This document shows positions 35,301-43,992 of a stretch of 64,000 nucleotides of DNA, piece by piece. Both the position numbers and the translations under genes were made by a program. The notes below the pieces were generated by a model. The model made no database searches. It was given only the letters and a program-made list of their open reading frames with translations, and had not been told where the DNA came from. The DNA is taken from NCBI RefSeq assembly GCF_000719115.1, contig NZ_JOEA01000005.1:248001-312000 (forward strand). The letters run 5' to 3'. Source of the stretch: Lentzea albidocapillata (lineage in GTDB: Bacteria; Actinomycetota; Actinomycetes; Mycobacteriales; Pseudonocardiaceae). Numbering within the stretch: position 1 is the first letter of the stretch; each line of letters opens with the position of its first letter.

Positions 35301-35974
35301 CGACCCTCCTGGAGTTCGCGGACGGCGTGCTCGACGGCGACCAGCCCGGACGCGCAGGCCGCGTCCACGGTGTACGCGGTGCCCCTGAGGTCGAACCGGT
35401 TGGCGATGCGCGACGCCGCCAGGTTCGGCACGAGGCCGATCGACGACTCCGGCTGCTCGGGGCCGAGGCGGTCGCGAATGGCCTGGCGGACGGTGTTCAG
35501 CTCGGTGCCGGCGAGGTTCGGGAAGAGGTCCCTGACCACCGACACGACCTCGTCGGCGAGCCTGACCCGCTGGTCCAGCCGCGCGCAGCCGGGCGTGAGG
35601 TAACCGCCGCGTCCCACGACCACGCCGACGCGGTCCCTGGACGGCAGCACGGACTCGCCACCCGCGTCCGCGATGGCCTCGGCGGCCGTGGCGAGGGCGA
35701 GCAACTGGTCGGGCTCCGCGCCGTCCACAGTGGACGGCATGATGCCGAACCTGGTCGGGTCGAACTCCGCGAGGTCGTCGACGAACCCGCCCCTGCGGCA
35801 GTAGAACCTGTCGCCGGTCCTGCTGTCCTGGTCGTAGTAGGTGGCCGGGTCCCAGCGGCCGGGCGGGATCTGGCCGATCGCGTCGACGCCGCTGACGATG
35901 TTGCGCCAGAACGTCGCCGCGTCCGGGGCACCGGGGAAGACGGCGCCGATCCCGACGATCGCTATGCCTCCCAT
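32309..35974 (-). CDS. Iterative type I synthase subunit B: KS-AT-DH-PPTase-like
   Basis: 1,221 aa from ATG 35974, 13 bp inside the end of subunit A. Residues ~1-440 form a ketosynthase with the active Cys207 in DAACASG and both His motifs (EAHGTATPAGD, SMIGHAMPAAG). Residues ~500-790 form an acyltransferase with S581 in GHSMGEW. Residues ~855-1,080 form a double-hotdog dehydratase with H865 in LADHSVF and D1017 in LLDSAGQ. The last ~70 residues (VIAVKDAVRSWLW with K1167) resemble the C-terminal phosphopantetheinyl-transferase-like tail of enediyne and related synthases. The N-terminal Mg2+-binding part of a full PPTase is not evident. It has no ACP of its own, so it must work with subunit A or the free ACP. 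Confidence 0.88.
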   Translation of the reverse strand: MGGIAIVGIGAVFPGAPDAATFWRNIVSGVDAIGQIPPGRWDPATYYDQDSRTGDRFYCRRGGFVDDLAEFDPTRFGIMPSTVDGAEPDQLLALATAAEAIADAGGESVLPSRDRVGVVVGRGGYLTPGCARLDQRVRLADEVVSVVRDLFPNLAGTELNTVRQAIRDRLGPEQPESSIGLVPNLAASRIANRFDLRGTAYTVDAACASGLVAVEHAVRELQEGRADAMLAGAVHVCHHPTLWSVFTQLRALSPTERIRPFDASADGTLLSEGVGMVVLKRLEDVGDERVYAVIRGIGTASDGRATSMMTPNPDGQLLAVQRAWASAGLDPREKAPGLIEAHGTATPAGDAAELQTMINAFGGQGDEIGIGTVKSMIGHAMPAAGMAGLIKAALALHHNTLPPTLHVDTPHSSLAGTRFTPVTSAREWTGRHRAVVNAFGFGGINAHAVLDGHTIAKPRKPVMTFAADTADELADALRERRTSSADRAFRLAIGNPDDRKLKLAERVLAQGKAWPGRHDIWFSPQPLLTGTDQVAFVFPGFEREFSGEVVDHAVGLLQDGRREARELMALGITPGALAGHSMGEWTAMVVGGIYPTIDEFVSALGPGAVAVVDIAYAALGCSADTAEQYLVDGVTISHDNCPHQSVICGPIDRLEQVLVTLKANGVMAQLMAFRTGFHTPALAPYLGRAQEMLDQLPVRAPDIPVWSANSLEPMGADEVRELVLRHLVEPVRFRPLLERLHGAGFRAFVQIGQGSLPGFVGDTLNDRPHIAVNADIAPEALWAFGLKRGTAHKVKLRLGTPKITLDALGTEPVLVAADSPMSAAVNKLLAHTNAVAREVVGALRPNEAGFTREFSLRTMPELADHSVFPQAPGWPDLADGFPIVPATGLLEVFADAARRLTGGTVYGFAQVKAKRWLTALPATTVKISARAEGQDRVLVKVGDYAEGVVLMSPQAPEPVGRELEGVREAPVTAAELYQDNWMFHGPAFAGVTKIDCLADNGIAGVLTPLPAPGALLDSAGQLIGHWMQVCRTEDQTVLPTGIERVTFHGPAPAGDVRCTAWIREVTAQVMVADAELTVNGELWCRIAGWTTRRFTTDDRIWQVKLKPGTETLSTQDGEWVRVVENWADSATRDLIMRRYLNSGERRHYGDLDVPAQRDWLLRVIAVKDAVRSWLWDRGAGPVYPAELSVTADGRVRGAFAVPRIEVTSEPGRAAARVRTEI

Positions 35975-38900
35975 CGGTAGACCACCTGCACGTCCTGACC
36001 GTTCGCGATCTCGTTGAGCAGCGCGTCCACGCCCTGCGCCGGCTCGATCATCGGGATGCCGCGCCGCGCGTACTCGCCGGCGAGCCCGGCCGCCATGCCC
36101 GCACCGGCCCAGGGACCCCAGTCGACGGCGACGACATGGCGTTGCGGACCCCAGAACCTGGCCATCCGGTCGAGCGCGTCGTTCGCCGCCGAGTAGTCGG
36201 CCTGGCCGCGGTTGCCGAACACGCCGCTGACGCTGCCGAACAGCACGAGGAATCCGTCGCCGAACGCCTTGGCACCGTTCACCTTCGTCGCCCACACCCG
36301 GTCGAACGACTCCTGGGTCTTGGCCTCGATCAGCCTGTCGTCCAGCACACCCGCGCCGTGGACGACGCCGTCGAGCCGGCCGAACCGGGCCTTGATGTCG
36401 TCGACCACCCTGCCCACGGCTTCGGCGTCGGTGACGTCGCACTCGTGGTAGCGCACGCTCGCTGCCTTGGCACGCAACCGTTCCATGGTCTGACGGACTT
36501 CGCGTTCGGCGAGGACCTTGCGCGCCTTGGCCGGCACGTCGTCCTTCTCTCCGAGCTCGAACAACGCCTTCACGAGTTCGGGCTCGGTCGTGGCGTGGCT
36601 GAGCCGGTGGTCCTCGGTCGCGATCGGAGTGCGGCCGATCAGCTCGATGTGGCAGCCGGTGCGCTCGGCCAGTCCGGTCGCGGCGAGCGCGGTGATGCCG
36701 CGGGCACCGCCGGTCAGTAGCACCACGCTGTCCGCGCCGAGGGTCAGGGGCGCGGCGTCGAGTTCTGCCTCTGCCACCTCGATGACCTGGCGCCGGCCGG
36801 CCTGGTAGCCGACGACGGCCGGGCCGGGCCCGATCTCGGCGAGCAGCGCGGTGGCGATGTCGCGGTGGCTTTCCTTGGGGTTGACGTCGACCGAGCGGAC
36901 CACGAGGTCCGGGTACTCGAGCGCGGCCGTGCGGATCAGGCCGTGCAGGCCGATGTCCGCCGGCAGTTCGTCGGGCTGGTGGTCGAAGCCGAACGTGCCG
37001 CCGCCCGTGGTCACGACGACGAGCGCGACCCCGTTCGTCACGCACGCCTTGACCTCGCTGAACGCCTCCGGCAGCCGTGCCTGGAGCCGGATCACGACGT
37101 CGACGCCGGTCAGGTCGGCCGGGAAGGACGGCTCGACGCGCGGCCGGGCGGTGTGGCGTTCGAGCAGGTCGGCGAGTTCGAGCCCGATCCCGTTGTCGTC
37201 GACGATCAGCACGGTCCTGCCGGTGAGGTCGGTGGGGGCGGCGGGTTCCACGGCCACGACCTGGGGCACGAGCCGAACCAGCCTGCCCGGACCTGCCTCG
37301 ATCGCCTTCGGCGCCGGGGTGTCGCTGAACCAGCCGACGATCCCGTCGATCGTCTTGAGTTGCGCCAGCTCGTCGACCGCGCCCACCGCGCCGAGTTCCT
37401 GGGCCAGCTCACCCACGATCTCCGCGCGCTTGATGGAGTCGATCGACAGGTCCGCTTCCAGGTCCAGCCCCGGCTGCAGCATCCCGACCGGATAGCCCGT
37501 GCGGGTGCTGATCGTCCGCAGCACGACCTCCCGGACGTCCACAGCGGCGACCGGGGCGGCGGCGCCGAACCAGCCCACGATGCCCTCGATGGTCTTGAGC
37601 TGCGCCAGCTCGTCCACCGAACCGGCGGCGCCCAGCTCGGCCACCAGCTCGCCGACGATCTCGGTCCGCTTGATCGAGTCGATCGACAGGTCCGCTTCCA
37701 GGTCCAGCCCTGGCTGCAGCATCTCGACCGGGTAGCCGGTGCGGGCGCTGATCGTCCGCAGCACCACCGCGCCCACGTCCTCCTGCGGCTTGACCACCGG
37801 CTCCGCGACGACGACGGGCTGCTGGTCGATCACCTGGCGGGGCACCGGCACCGACGCGGGCTCGGTGCCGAGGTAGCTCAGCAGGACGTCGCGCTGGGCG
37901 CTGACCGCGTCCCGCATGCCGTCCAGGAACTTCTCGATGATCTCGTCACGCCCCAGCCCCGATCCCACGCGCAGCGTCGGGAACTCCGTCGCGGGCCGCA
38001 GCCCGCCGGGCAGTGCGTCACCGTTCGCGTCCCGCACGAGTCCTCCATCCACGTACCAGCCCGGCCTTGGCGGCACGGCCGTGGCCGGTTCGGCCCTGTC
38101 CTCGAACAGTGGTGCGGTGTCCACCTCGACACCGGCGACCGCGAGCGTCGCCAGAGTGCGCAGGAACGTCACGTGGTCGTCGCAGCGCAACGCCTGGTGC
38201 GGCCGGTCACCGAGGGTCTTGCCGACCAGCGACGTCAGCACGCCGCCGGGTCCCGCCTCGACGAAGATCCGGGCGCCCGCCGCGTACATCGACTCGATCT
38301 GGTCCACGAACCGCACCCGGCCCGCGAGCTGCGCGGACAACCCTTCGAGCACGTCGTCGTGCGGAGCGGCGGACACGTTCGACCACACCGGGAACCGCGT
38401 CTCGCCCAGGGAGATCTCCGCGAGACGGGCCGCGAACCGGTCGCGGGCACCGGCCATCAGCGGGCTGTGGAACGCGGCGGCGACAGGGATGTCCTTCACG
38501 GTCAGCCCGGCGGCCCGAAGCTCCTCCACCGCACGGGCCACGGCCTCGGTCGGACCCGAGATCACGACCTGCTCGGGCGCATTGTGGTTGGCCACCACGA
38601 CATCGGCCGGCAGCAGTGCCTCGACCTCGGCCACCGGCGCGGTCACCGCGGCCATCGTGCCGGGGTCCTCGCCGACCGCCTCCAGCATGGCCTCGGCGCG
38701 CGCCGCGCTCAGTTCCAGCAACTCGGCGGCGCCGAACGCGCCGGCCGCCGACAGCGCGACCAGTTCGCCGTAGCTGTGGCCACCGGCCAGGTCCGGCCGC
38801 ACGCCGACGGAGTCCAGCAGCGCCGTGACCATGAGCCCGGCGATGCCGAGCGTCGGCTGCGCGTTGCGGGTGTCGGTGATCTCCGCGCGCTGCCGCGACA

Positions 38901-41900
38901 CGTCCTCGGCGGTCAGCGCGGTCGCCGGGTACATCGCCCGTTCGTAACGTGCGTCGAGGAAGTCCTGCAGGCGCGGGAAAGCGGTGACCAGGTCGAGCAG
39001 CATGCCCGGTCGCTGGCTGCCCTGGCCGGGATACAGGAACGCGACCTGGGGCCGCTCCCCCGTCCGCAACGACACGACGTTCGAAGCACGCCAGGCTTCG
39101 ACATCCTCCAAAGCCTTCTTCAGTCCAGAGTGGTCACTCACCACGAATGCCGCTTGGACCGTGCCGTTCCCGCAGGCGGCGGCCAGCGACCGCAACGGCG
39201 TCCGCTCGTCCACCAGCCCGGCGAGACGAACGGCTTCCCGTTGTGCGGCAGCCTGGTCGTCACCGCAGATCAGGAACAGCTCGGCGGGCCAGGCAGTCAG
39301 GCCGTGCCGGGGTTCGTCGGCCCCGGTGTAGCCCGCGATCACGGTGTGGAAGTTCGTGCCGCCGAACCCGAACGCGCTCACGCCCGCGACCCGGTTCCTG
39401 CTCGCCCACGTGCGGTGGCCGAACGCGAACGGGCTGGTCCGCGCGTCCCAGAAAGCGTTGGGCTGCTTGACGTGCAACGTGCCGGGCCGCACGCCGGTGT
39501 GCACGGACAGAGCCGCCTTGATCACACCCGCGAGTCCGGCCGCGCACTTGGTGTGGCCGATCTGCGACTTGACCGAGCCGATCGTGCACGTGCCGGGTTC
39601 GACGCCGGAGAACATCTCGGTCAGCGCCGCGAGCTCGGTGCGGTCGCCTACCACGGTTCCGGTGCCGTGCGCCTCGACCAGTCCAACTGCGGTGACCGGC
39701 AGCCCGGCCGACGCGTAGGCACGGCGCAGAGCGCGTTGCTGCCCTTCCGGACGCGGCGCGGTCAGGCCCAGCGACCGGCCGTCGCTCGACGCGCCGATGC
39801 CCTTGATCACCGCGTAGACGCGGTCACCGTCCCGTTCGGCGTCGGCGAGTCGCTTCAGGACGACGGCGGCCACACCTTCGCCGAGTGCGATGCCGTCCGC
39901 CGCCGAGTCGAACGTGGCACAACGGCCCTTGGCGGACAAGGCTTTCACCGACGCGAACATCTGGTAGTCGTGCGCGCTGTTGTGCAGGTCGACCGCGCCG
40001 CACAGGACCATGTCGCTGGTGCCGCCGACGAGTTCCTTGCACGCCACGTCGAGCGCGGCCAGGCTGGACGCGCAGGCCGCGTCGACCGTGTAGTTCGCGC
40101 CACCGAGGTCGAGCCGGTTAGCGACCCGGCCGGCGATCACGTTGCCGAGCACGCCGGGGAACGAGTCCTCGGTCAGCGACGGCAGGTGGTCGTCCAGGCC
40201 GTGGATGCCCAGGGCGGGCAACGCGGTGCGGACCGTGTAGGCGTTCGCGAGGTCGGCGCCGGCCTCGGCACCGAAGATCACCGACGTGCGTTCGCGGTCG
40301 AACACCCGCGTCGCGTACCCGGCGTCCTGGAGCGCCCGCGCCGACACTTCGAGCGCCAGCAGCTGGGCTGGTTCGATCGAGGTGAGCGAGGTGGGCGGGA
40401 TCCCGTAGGCCAGCGGGTCGAAGGCCGTGCGCGGGAGGAAGCCGCCCCACCGGAACGGGCTGCCGTAACGTTCCGGCGACCAGCGGTCCGGCGGGATCTC
40501 GGTGATGGAGTCGGTGCCCGCCAGGACGTTCGCCCAGAACTCCGCCACGTCGCGGGCACCCGGCATGATCGCGGCCATGCCGACGATGGCGACATCCAGC
40601 GGTGCGGCCTCGACGGCTTCCGCGCCGGTCTCGGGCAGCACGCCGGACACGATGTCCTCGTGCAGCCGCGCGATCGTGGTGCGTTCGGACCGCAGCGTCG
40701 CGACCTGGCCGATCATGAACATGCCCTCGCGGCGCTGCTCGTCCTCGCCGACCGGCTCGAGGCCGCCGTCCCCGCGCACGAGACCGCGGCTGGCGAGCCG
40801 GAGCCGTCCCAGGTTGAGCTGTTCGAGCCTCTCCCAGCTCTCCTGCTTCGGCAGTCCGGTCAGCTCGGCCCGCGCCTGCTCGAACGTGTCCACATAGGAC
40901 GTCTGCGCGCAGCGGACGGCGTGGCCCGGCGAGGTCTCCAGCAGCGCGGTGTCCTCGCACTCCAGCGCGACCTGCTGGAACACCGGCTGGATCGCGCCGT
41001 GCGTCACGGCTTCCTCGGTGAACAGGTAGGCCGTGCCGACGAGAACACCGATCGCCGCTCCCCGTGCCGCGATCGACGCGGTCATGGCGGAGATCATCGC
41101 GGCCGAGCGGGCATCGTGGATGCCGCCCGCGAACAACGCGACGACGTCCTTCTCACGCCCGCGCAGCACGTCGATCTGCTGCTGCCACAACGTGAAGCTG
41201 GTCCGGGGACCGGTGTGCCCGCCGCACTCCGAGCCCTCGAAGACGAACTTGCGCGCGCCCTCGTCGAGGAACCGGCGCAGCAACGCGGGCGACGGCACGT
41301 GCAGGAACGCCTCGATGCCGGCGTCCTCCAGTTCGCGCGCCTGCGCGGGCGTGCCCCCGGCGACGATCGCGTACTTCGGCCGGACGGCCAGCACGGCCTC
41401 CATCTGCCGCGCCCGCAGATCCGGCGGAGCGAACCCGAGCAGGCCGACGCCCCACGGCCGTTCGCCGAGCTTGGCCGCGGTGTGGTCCAGCAGTACGCGG
41501 ACCGCCGGGCCCTCCATCAACGCGAGCGCGAGGAACGGCAGCGCACCACCCTCGGCGACGGCAGCGGCGAACGCGGGCTGGTCGCTGACGCGGGTCATCG
41601 GACCCTGCGCGATCGGGTACCGCAGGCCGGGGACGCGGTCGCAGAACGGCCCACCGGCCCGGATGGAGCGGTGCTCACCCGCCAGGGTGAGATTGTCCCT
41701 CATCCCCCGCGCAATGGCGCCGACCACGCCTCCGACAGTGCCGAACGAGGTACGGTAAAAATCAGCCAGGGAACCTTCCTGACCGATTTCGAGCGCCTTT
41801 TGACGAACGTGAACGCGTAACCCGTCGTTCACGACGGTGTCGGCGCCGTCCATCATCCGGACCGCGTTGACAATTTCGCCGGAAATATGTTTTCGGGCCT

Positions 41901-42447
41901 CCGCGACCAGTGTGAGCTGGCCTTCCAGCACCACTCCGCGAGCACCGCCGGCGACCGCGGCCGCAGCCGTGTCGGGGCCGATCGACCCGGCCACCCAGAC
42001 CGGCAGATCGGTCAGCGCGAGCACCTGCTGGAGCAACACGAACGCGGGCGAACCACCCACTCGGCCGCCTGACTCGGCACCCTTGGCGATCAAGCCGGTG
42101 GCTCCGAACTCGATCGCCGCAACGGCTTCCGCCACCGAGGTGATCACCGCGAGGACGCGGCGTTCACCCAGTTCAGCAAGGTTCGGAGCATAACGAACAA
42201 GATCCACGACGACGGTGTCGACGGTGTCCGGCAGGGGCACCCTCAACGGTCCGTGCAGCCGCACCCCGAAGGCGCGCGAGTGACGCGTGGCGACACGGCC
42301 GAGGTCGGCGGCGGCGTGGGGCCCGAGGTCGAGCACACCAAGCCCGCCGGCTCGTTCGGCCGCGACCACGAGGGCCGGGTTGGGGGTGCCGAAAGGACTC
42401 AGGCACAGCACCCGTTCTCGATCCGACAGCATGTTCACTGCGCTCAC
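35962..42447 (-). CDS. Iterative type I synthase subunit A: NMO-NMO-KS-AT-ACP-ACP-KR
   Basis: 2,161 aa. Residues ~10-230 and ~270-480 are two consecutive nitronate-monooxygenase/PfaD-like TIM-barrel units (GAESGGRVGG with R129; GSECGGHTG with H411). Then come a ketosynthase (~650-1,080; Cys792 in DAACASS; AHGTGTV; QIGHTKCAAG), an acyltransferase (~1,140-1,430; PGQGSQ, S1225 in GHSYGE, AAFHSPLM suggesting malonyl), two ACPs with S1591 and S1671 in LSIDSIKR, and a ketoreductase (~1,830-2,130; TGGARGI, Y2085 in ADYSAAND). There is no enoylreductase inside the synthase; the NMO part may fill it, as PfaD does in PUFA synthases. Possible starts are GTG 42447, GTG 42438 and ATG 42432; the GAGGA sequence at 42449-42453 suits 42438 best. 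Confidence 0.88.
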   Translation of the reverse strand: MSAVNMLSDRERVLCLSPFGTPNPALVVAAERAGGLGVLDLGPHAAADLGRVATRHSRAFGVRLHGPLRVPLPDTVDTVVVDLVRYAPNLAELGERRVLAVITSVAEAVAAIEFGATGLIAKGAESGGRVGGSPAFVLLQQVLALTDLPVWVAGSIGPDTAAAAVAGGARGVVLEGQLTLVAEARKHISGEIVNAVRMMDGADTVVNDGLRVHVRQKALEIGQEGSLADFYRTSFGTVGGVVGAIARGMRDNLTLAGEHRSIRAGGPFCDRVPGLRYPIAQGPMTRVSDQPAFAAAVAEGGALPFLALALMEGPAVRVLLDHTAAKLGERPWGVGLLGFAPPDLRARQMEAVLAVRPKYAIVAGGTPAQARELEDAGIEAFLHVPSPALLRRFLDEGARKFVFEGSECGGHTGPRTSFTLWQQQIDVLRGREKDVVALFAGGIHDARSAAMISAMTASIAARGAAIGVLVGTAYLFTEEAVTHGAIQPVFQQVALECEDTALLETSPGHAVRCAQTSYVDTFEQARAELTGLPKQESWERLEQLNLGRLRLASRGLVRGDGGLEPVGEDEQRREGMFMIGQVATLRSERTTIARLHEDIVSGVLPETGAEAVEAAPLDVAIVGMAAIMPGARDVAEFWANVLAGTDSITEIPPDRWSPERYGSPFRWGGFLPRTAFDPLAYGIPPTSLTSIEPAQLLALEVSARALQDAGYATRVFDRERTSVIFGAEAGADLANAYTVRTALPALGIHGLDDHLPSLTEDSFPGVLGNVIAGRVANRLDLGGANYTVDAACASSLAALDVACKELVGGTSDMVLCGAVDLHNSAHDYQMFASVKALSAKGRCATFDSAADGIALGEGVAAVVLKRLADAERDGDRVYAVIKGIGASSDGRSLGLTAPRPEGQQRALRRAYASAGLPVTAVGLVEAHGTGTVVGDRTELAALTEMFSGVEPGTCTIGSVKSQIGHTKCAAGLAGVIKAALSVHTGVRPGTLHVKQPNAFWDARTSPFAFGHRTWASRNRVAGVSAFGFGGTNFHTVIAGYTGADEPRHGLTAWPAELFLICGDDQAAAQREAVRLAGLVDERTPLRSLAAACGNGTVQAAFVVSDHSGLKKALEDVEAWRASNVVSLRTGERPQVAFLYPGQGSQRPGMLLDLVTAFPRLQDFLDARYERAMYPATALTAEDVSRQRAEITDTRNAQPTLGIAGLMVTALLDSVGVRPDLAGGHSYGELVALSAAGAFGAAELLELSAARAEAMLEAVGEDPGTMAAVTAPVAEVEALLPADVVVANHNAPEQVVISGPTEAVARAVEELRAAGLTVKDIPVAAAFHSPLMAGARDRFAARLAEISLGETRFPVWSNVSAAPHDDVLEGLSAQLAGRVRFVDQIESMYAAGARIFVEAGPGGVLTSLVGKTLGDRPHQALRCDDHVTFLRTLATLAVAGVEVDTAPLFEDRAEPATAVPPRPGWYVDGGLVRDANGDALPGGLRPATEFPTLRVGSGLGRDEIIEKFLDGMRDAVSAQRDVLLSYLGTEPASVPVPRQVIDQQPVVVAEPVVKPQEDVGAVVLRTISARTGYPVEMLQPGLDLEADLSIDSIKRTEIVGELVAELGAAGSVDELAQLKTIEGIVGWFGAAAPVAAVDVREVVLRTISTRTGYPVGMLQPGLDLEADLSIDSIKRAEIVGELAQELGAVGAVDELAQLKTIDGIVGWFSDTPAPKAIEAGPGRLVRLVPQVVAVEPAAPTDLTGRTVLIVDDNGIGLELADLLERHTARPRVEPSFPADLTGVDVVIRLQARLPEAFSEVKACVTNGVALVVVTTGGGTFGFDHQPDELPADIGLHGLIRTAALEYPDLVVRSVDVNPKESHRDIATALLAEIGPGPAVVGYQAGRRQVIEVAEAELDAAPLTLGADSVVLLTGGARGITALAATGLAERTGCHIELIGRTPIATEDHRLSHATTEPELVKALFELGEKDDVPAKARKVLAEREVRQTMERLRAKAASVRYHECDVTDAEAVGRVVDDIKARFGRLDGVVHGAGVLDDRLIEAKTQESFDRVWATKVNGAKAFGDGFLVLFGSVSGVFGNRGQADYSAANDALDRMARFWGPQRHVVAVDWGPWAGAGMAAGLAGEYARRGIPMIEPAQGVDALLNEIANGQDVQVVYRWEA
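37430..37745 (-). repeat. Tandem, nearly identical ACP-coding repeat
   Basis: Two ~75-bp stretches around the pantetheine-Ser codons (37430-37505 and 37670-37745) differ at only a few positions and lie exactly 240 bp (80 codons) apart. They encode the two ACPs of subunit A. The similarity indicates recent duplication or gene conversion. Confidence 0.85.
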
Positions 42448-42593
42448 TTCCTCACCCTGCAGGGGTGGGGAGAAAGGAATTCAGCTAGGGTTCCTACTGA
42501 CCGGTACGGTTACAGCGCGCTCACCGTACGCACAAACCCGCGGCGCCGTCGAGGGGGGTAGTGAAACTTTCTCACATACGTAACCTGACGAAT

Positions 42594-42612
42594 GGCCCCG
42601 GATGGCGGGGCC
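42594..42612 (-). terminator. Short hairpin terminator
   Basis: A perfect 7-bp GGCCCCG/CGGGGCC stem with a 5-nt loop in the 264-bp gap between the synthase operon start (42447) and the APH-like remnant (stop 42712). On the minus strand it would end transcription from the APH genes before the synthase promoter. The rest of this gap is presumed promoter DNA of the operon; I see no gene in it. Confidence 0.55.
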
Positions 42613-42711
42613 TCTTACTCCGGTTCGCGGATAGCGCGACGTGCTATGGCATGAGGAGCACGGGCTCGGTTCAGCGAGGCCACGAAGTTCTTCGTCCGCG
42701 AGACCGGCCTG

Positions 42712-43068
42712 TCACCCTGCGAGTAGCTGCGCCAATGTGTGCCGGGCGATGCCCGCGACGAACGAATTGCTGTCGCCGCGGCGGGCAAGCGCCAGCACGG
42801 AGAGTTCGAGTGCCCAGCCTCGTGCGCGGACCCAGGTGGCGTCGTCGAACTCGGTGAGCTCGCGCCGGAACTGCGCGCGGCCGCGTTCGTCGAGGAACAG
42901 CCACGCGGTCATGAGGTCGCCCGCCGGGTCACCGGCGGCCGCGCACCCCCAGTCGATGACGCCGGTCAGCTCGCCGTCGGTGAAGAGCAGATTGCCGCGG
43001 TGGAGATCGGCGTGCACCCAGCGGAGCGGACCGTGCCGGCTGGACTCATCGATCCGCTTCAGTCGTCC
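42712..43068 (-). pseudogene. Truncated duplicate of the adjacent APH-like phosphotransferase
   Basis: About 115 codons read as the C-terminal half of an APH-family kinase: WVHADLHRGNLLFTDGELTG, then VIDWGCAAAGDPAGDLMTAW and a family-like end (VAGIARHTLAQLL). It is clearly paralogous to the C-terminus of the next gene upstream. No start codon or N-terminal half is present, and the frame upstream runs into the neighbour in another frame. It looks like what is left of a tandem duplication after deletion of the N-terminal half. Confidence 0.75.
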
Positions 43069-43931
43069 CAGCCGGGGCAGAGCTGGTCGAGCGTCCGGCT
43101 GGCGATGCCCGCGAGGAACCTGTTGGTGTCGCGGTAGTACGGCAGCGCGAGCACGGCGAGGTGCAGCGCCCAGCCCTGCGCGCGGGCCCAGGCGGCGTCG
43201 TCGTACTCGCCCATCTCGCGCTGGAACGCCTTGCGGCCGCGTTCGTCGAGGTAGAGCCAGGCCGTCATGAGGTCCGCGGCCGGGTCGCCGACGCCCGCGC
43301 TGCCCCAGTCGATCACGCCGGTCAGCTCGCCGCCGGTGAAGATCAGGTTGCCGACGTGCAGGTCTGCGTGCAGCCACCGGCCCGGCTGGTCCCAGCGCGG
43401 GGCGTTCAGGGCGTCCTGCCAGATCGTGACGAGCCTGGGGTCGCCGCCGACCTGCGCGATGTGGTCGCGGATGATGTCGTCGTGGTCGCTGCCATCGAGG
43501 CGGCCGCGATTGGCGGTCCACGGCCGGTCGGTCGCGTCGACCTTGTGCAGGGCGCGGATCAGGGCGGCGAGCCGGAGCGGGGTGTCCTCGGCGGTCTCCT
43601 CGACCGGGGCGGTCTCGCCCGCGACCCAGCGCACCACGGACCACTGGTACGGGTAGTCCCGCGCGGGTTCACCCAGTGCCAGCGGTTCCGGGACGGCGAC
43701 CTGCACGTGCTGCGCCACCAGCGGAACGACGACCGCTTCCTTCGCCGCGTCGTCCCTCGCCCATTCGCGGCGGGGCAGCCGCACCGCCAGGTCGTCGCCC
43801 AGCCGGTACAGGGCGTGGCTGGTGCCGCCGTGCACGACCTCGGTGATCGGCAGACCGTGCCAGCGCGGGAACTGCGTGCGGATCAGTTCGTCCACAAGGG
43901 ACACGTCAGTGGCGGTCTCGCCGTCGAGCAT
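43059..43931 (-). CDS. Aminoglycoside-phosphotransferase (APH)-family kinase
   Basis: A 290-aa small-molecule kinase of the APH/choline-kinase fold. The catalytic loop is RWLHADLHVGNLIF with the Brenner HxDxxxxN residues, followed by the metal-binding VIDWGSAGVGDP motif and AADLMTAW. The N-terminal lobe shows the pattern GGTSHALYRLGDDLAVRLP typical of these proteins. Its closest type is the broad actinobacterial APH(3'')-like group, whose substrates are mostly unknown; an antibiotic substrate cannot be assumed. A partial paralogue follows directly. Confidence 0.88.
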   Translation of the reverse strand: MLDGETATDVSLVDELIRTQFPRWHGLPITEVVHGGTSHALYRLGDDLAVRLPRREWARDDAAKEAVVVPLVAQHVQVAVPEPLALGEPARDYPYQWSVVRWVAGETAPVEETAEDTPLRLAALIRALHKVDATDRPWTANRGRLDGSDHDDIIRDHIAQVGGDPRLVTIWQDALNAPRWDQPGRWLHADLHVGNLIFTGGELTGVIDWGSAGVGDPAADLMTAWLYLDERGRKAFQREMGEYDDAAWARAQGWALHLAVLALPYYRDTNRFLAGIASRTLDQLCPGWDD

Positions 43932-43992
43932 CGATCAACTCCCCCGGATGAGCCTCCCATGCAACACCGCACCTCCGGCCGGAGCAACTCGT

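Noticed and set aside
32534..35980. A 1,148-codon plus-strand frame
   Set aside because: Antisense shadow of synthase subunit B.
36865..41820. A 1,651-codon plus-strand frame across the synthase
   Set aside because: Antisense shadow of subunit A. The minus-strand product shows complete KS, AT, ACP and KR motifs.
27665..42447. A full enediyne cluster
   Set aside because: The KS-AT-ACP-KR-DH-PPTase set is split over two proteins with duplicated KS-AT, and the conserved enediyne accessory genes are not seen nearby.
43059..43931. An antibiotic-resistance gene
   Set aside because: The APH fold is clear, but actinomycete genomes carry many such kinases of unknown substrate, and nothing here ties it to an antibiotic.
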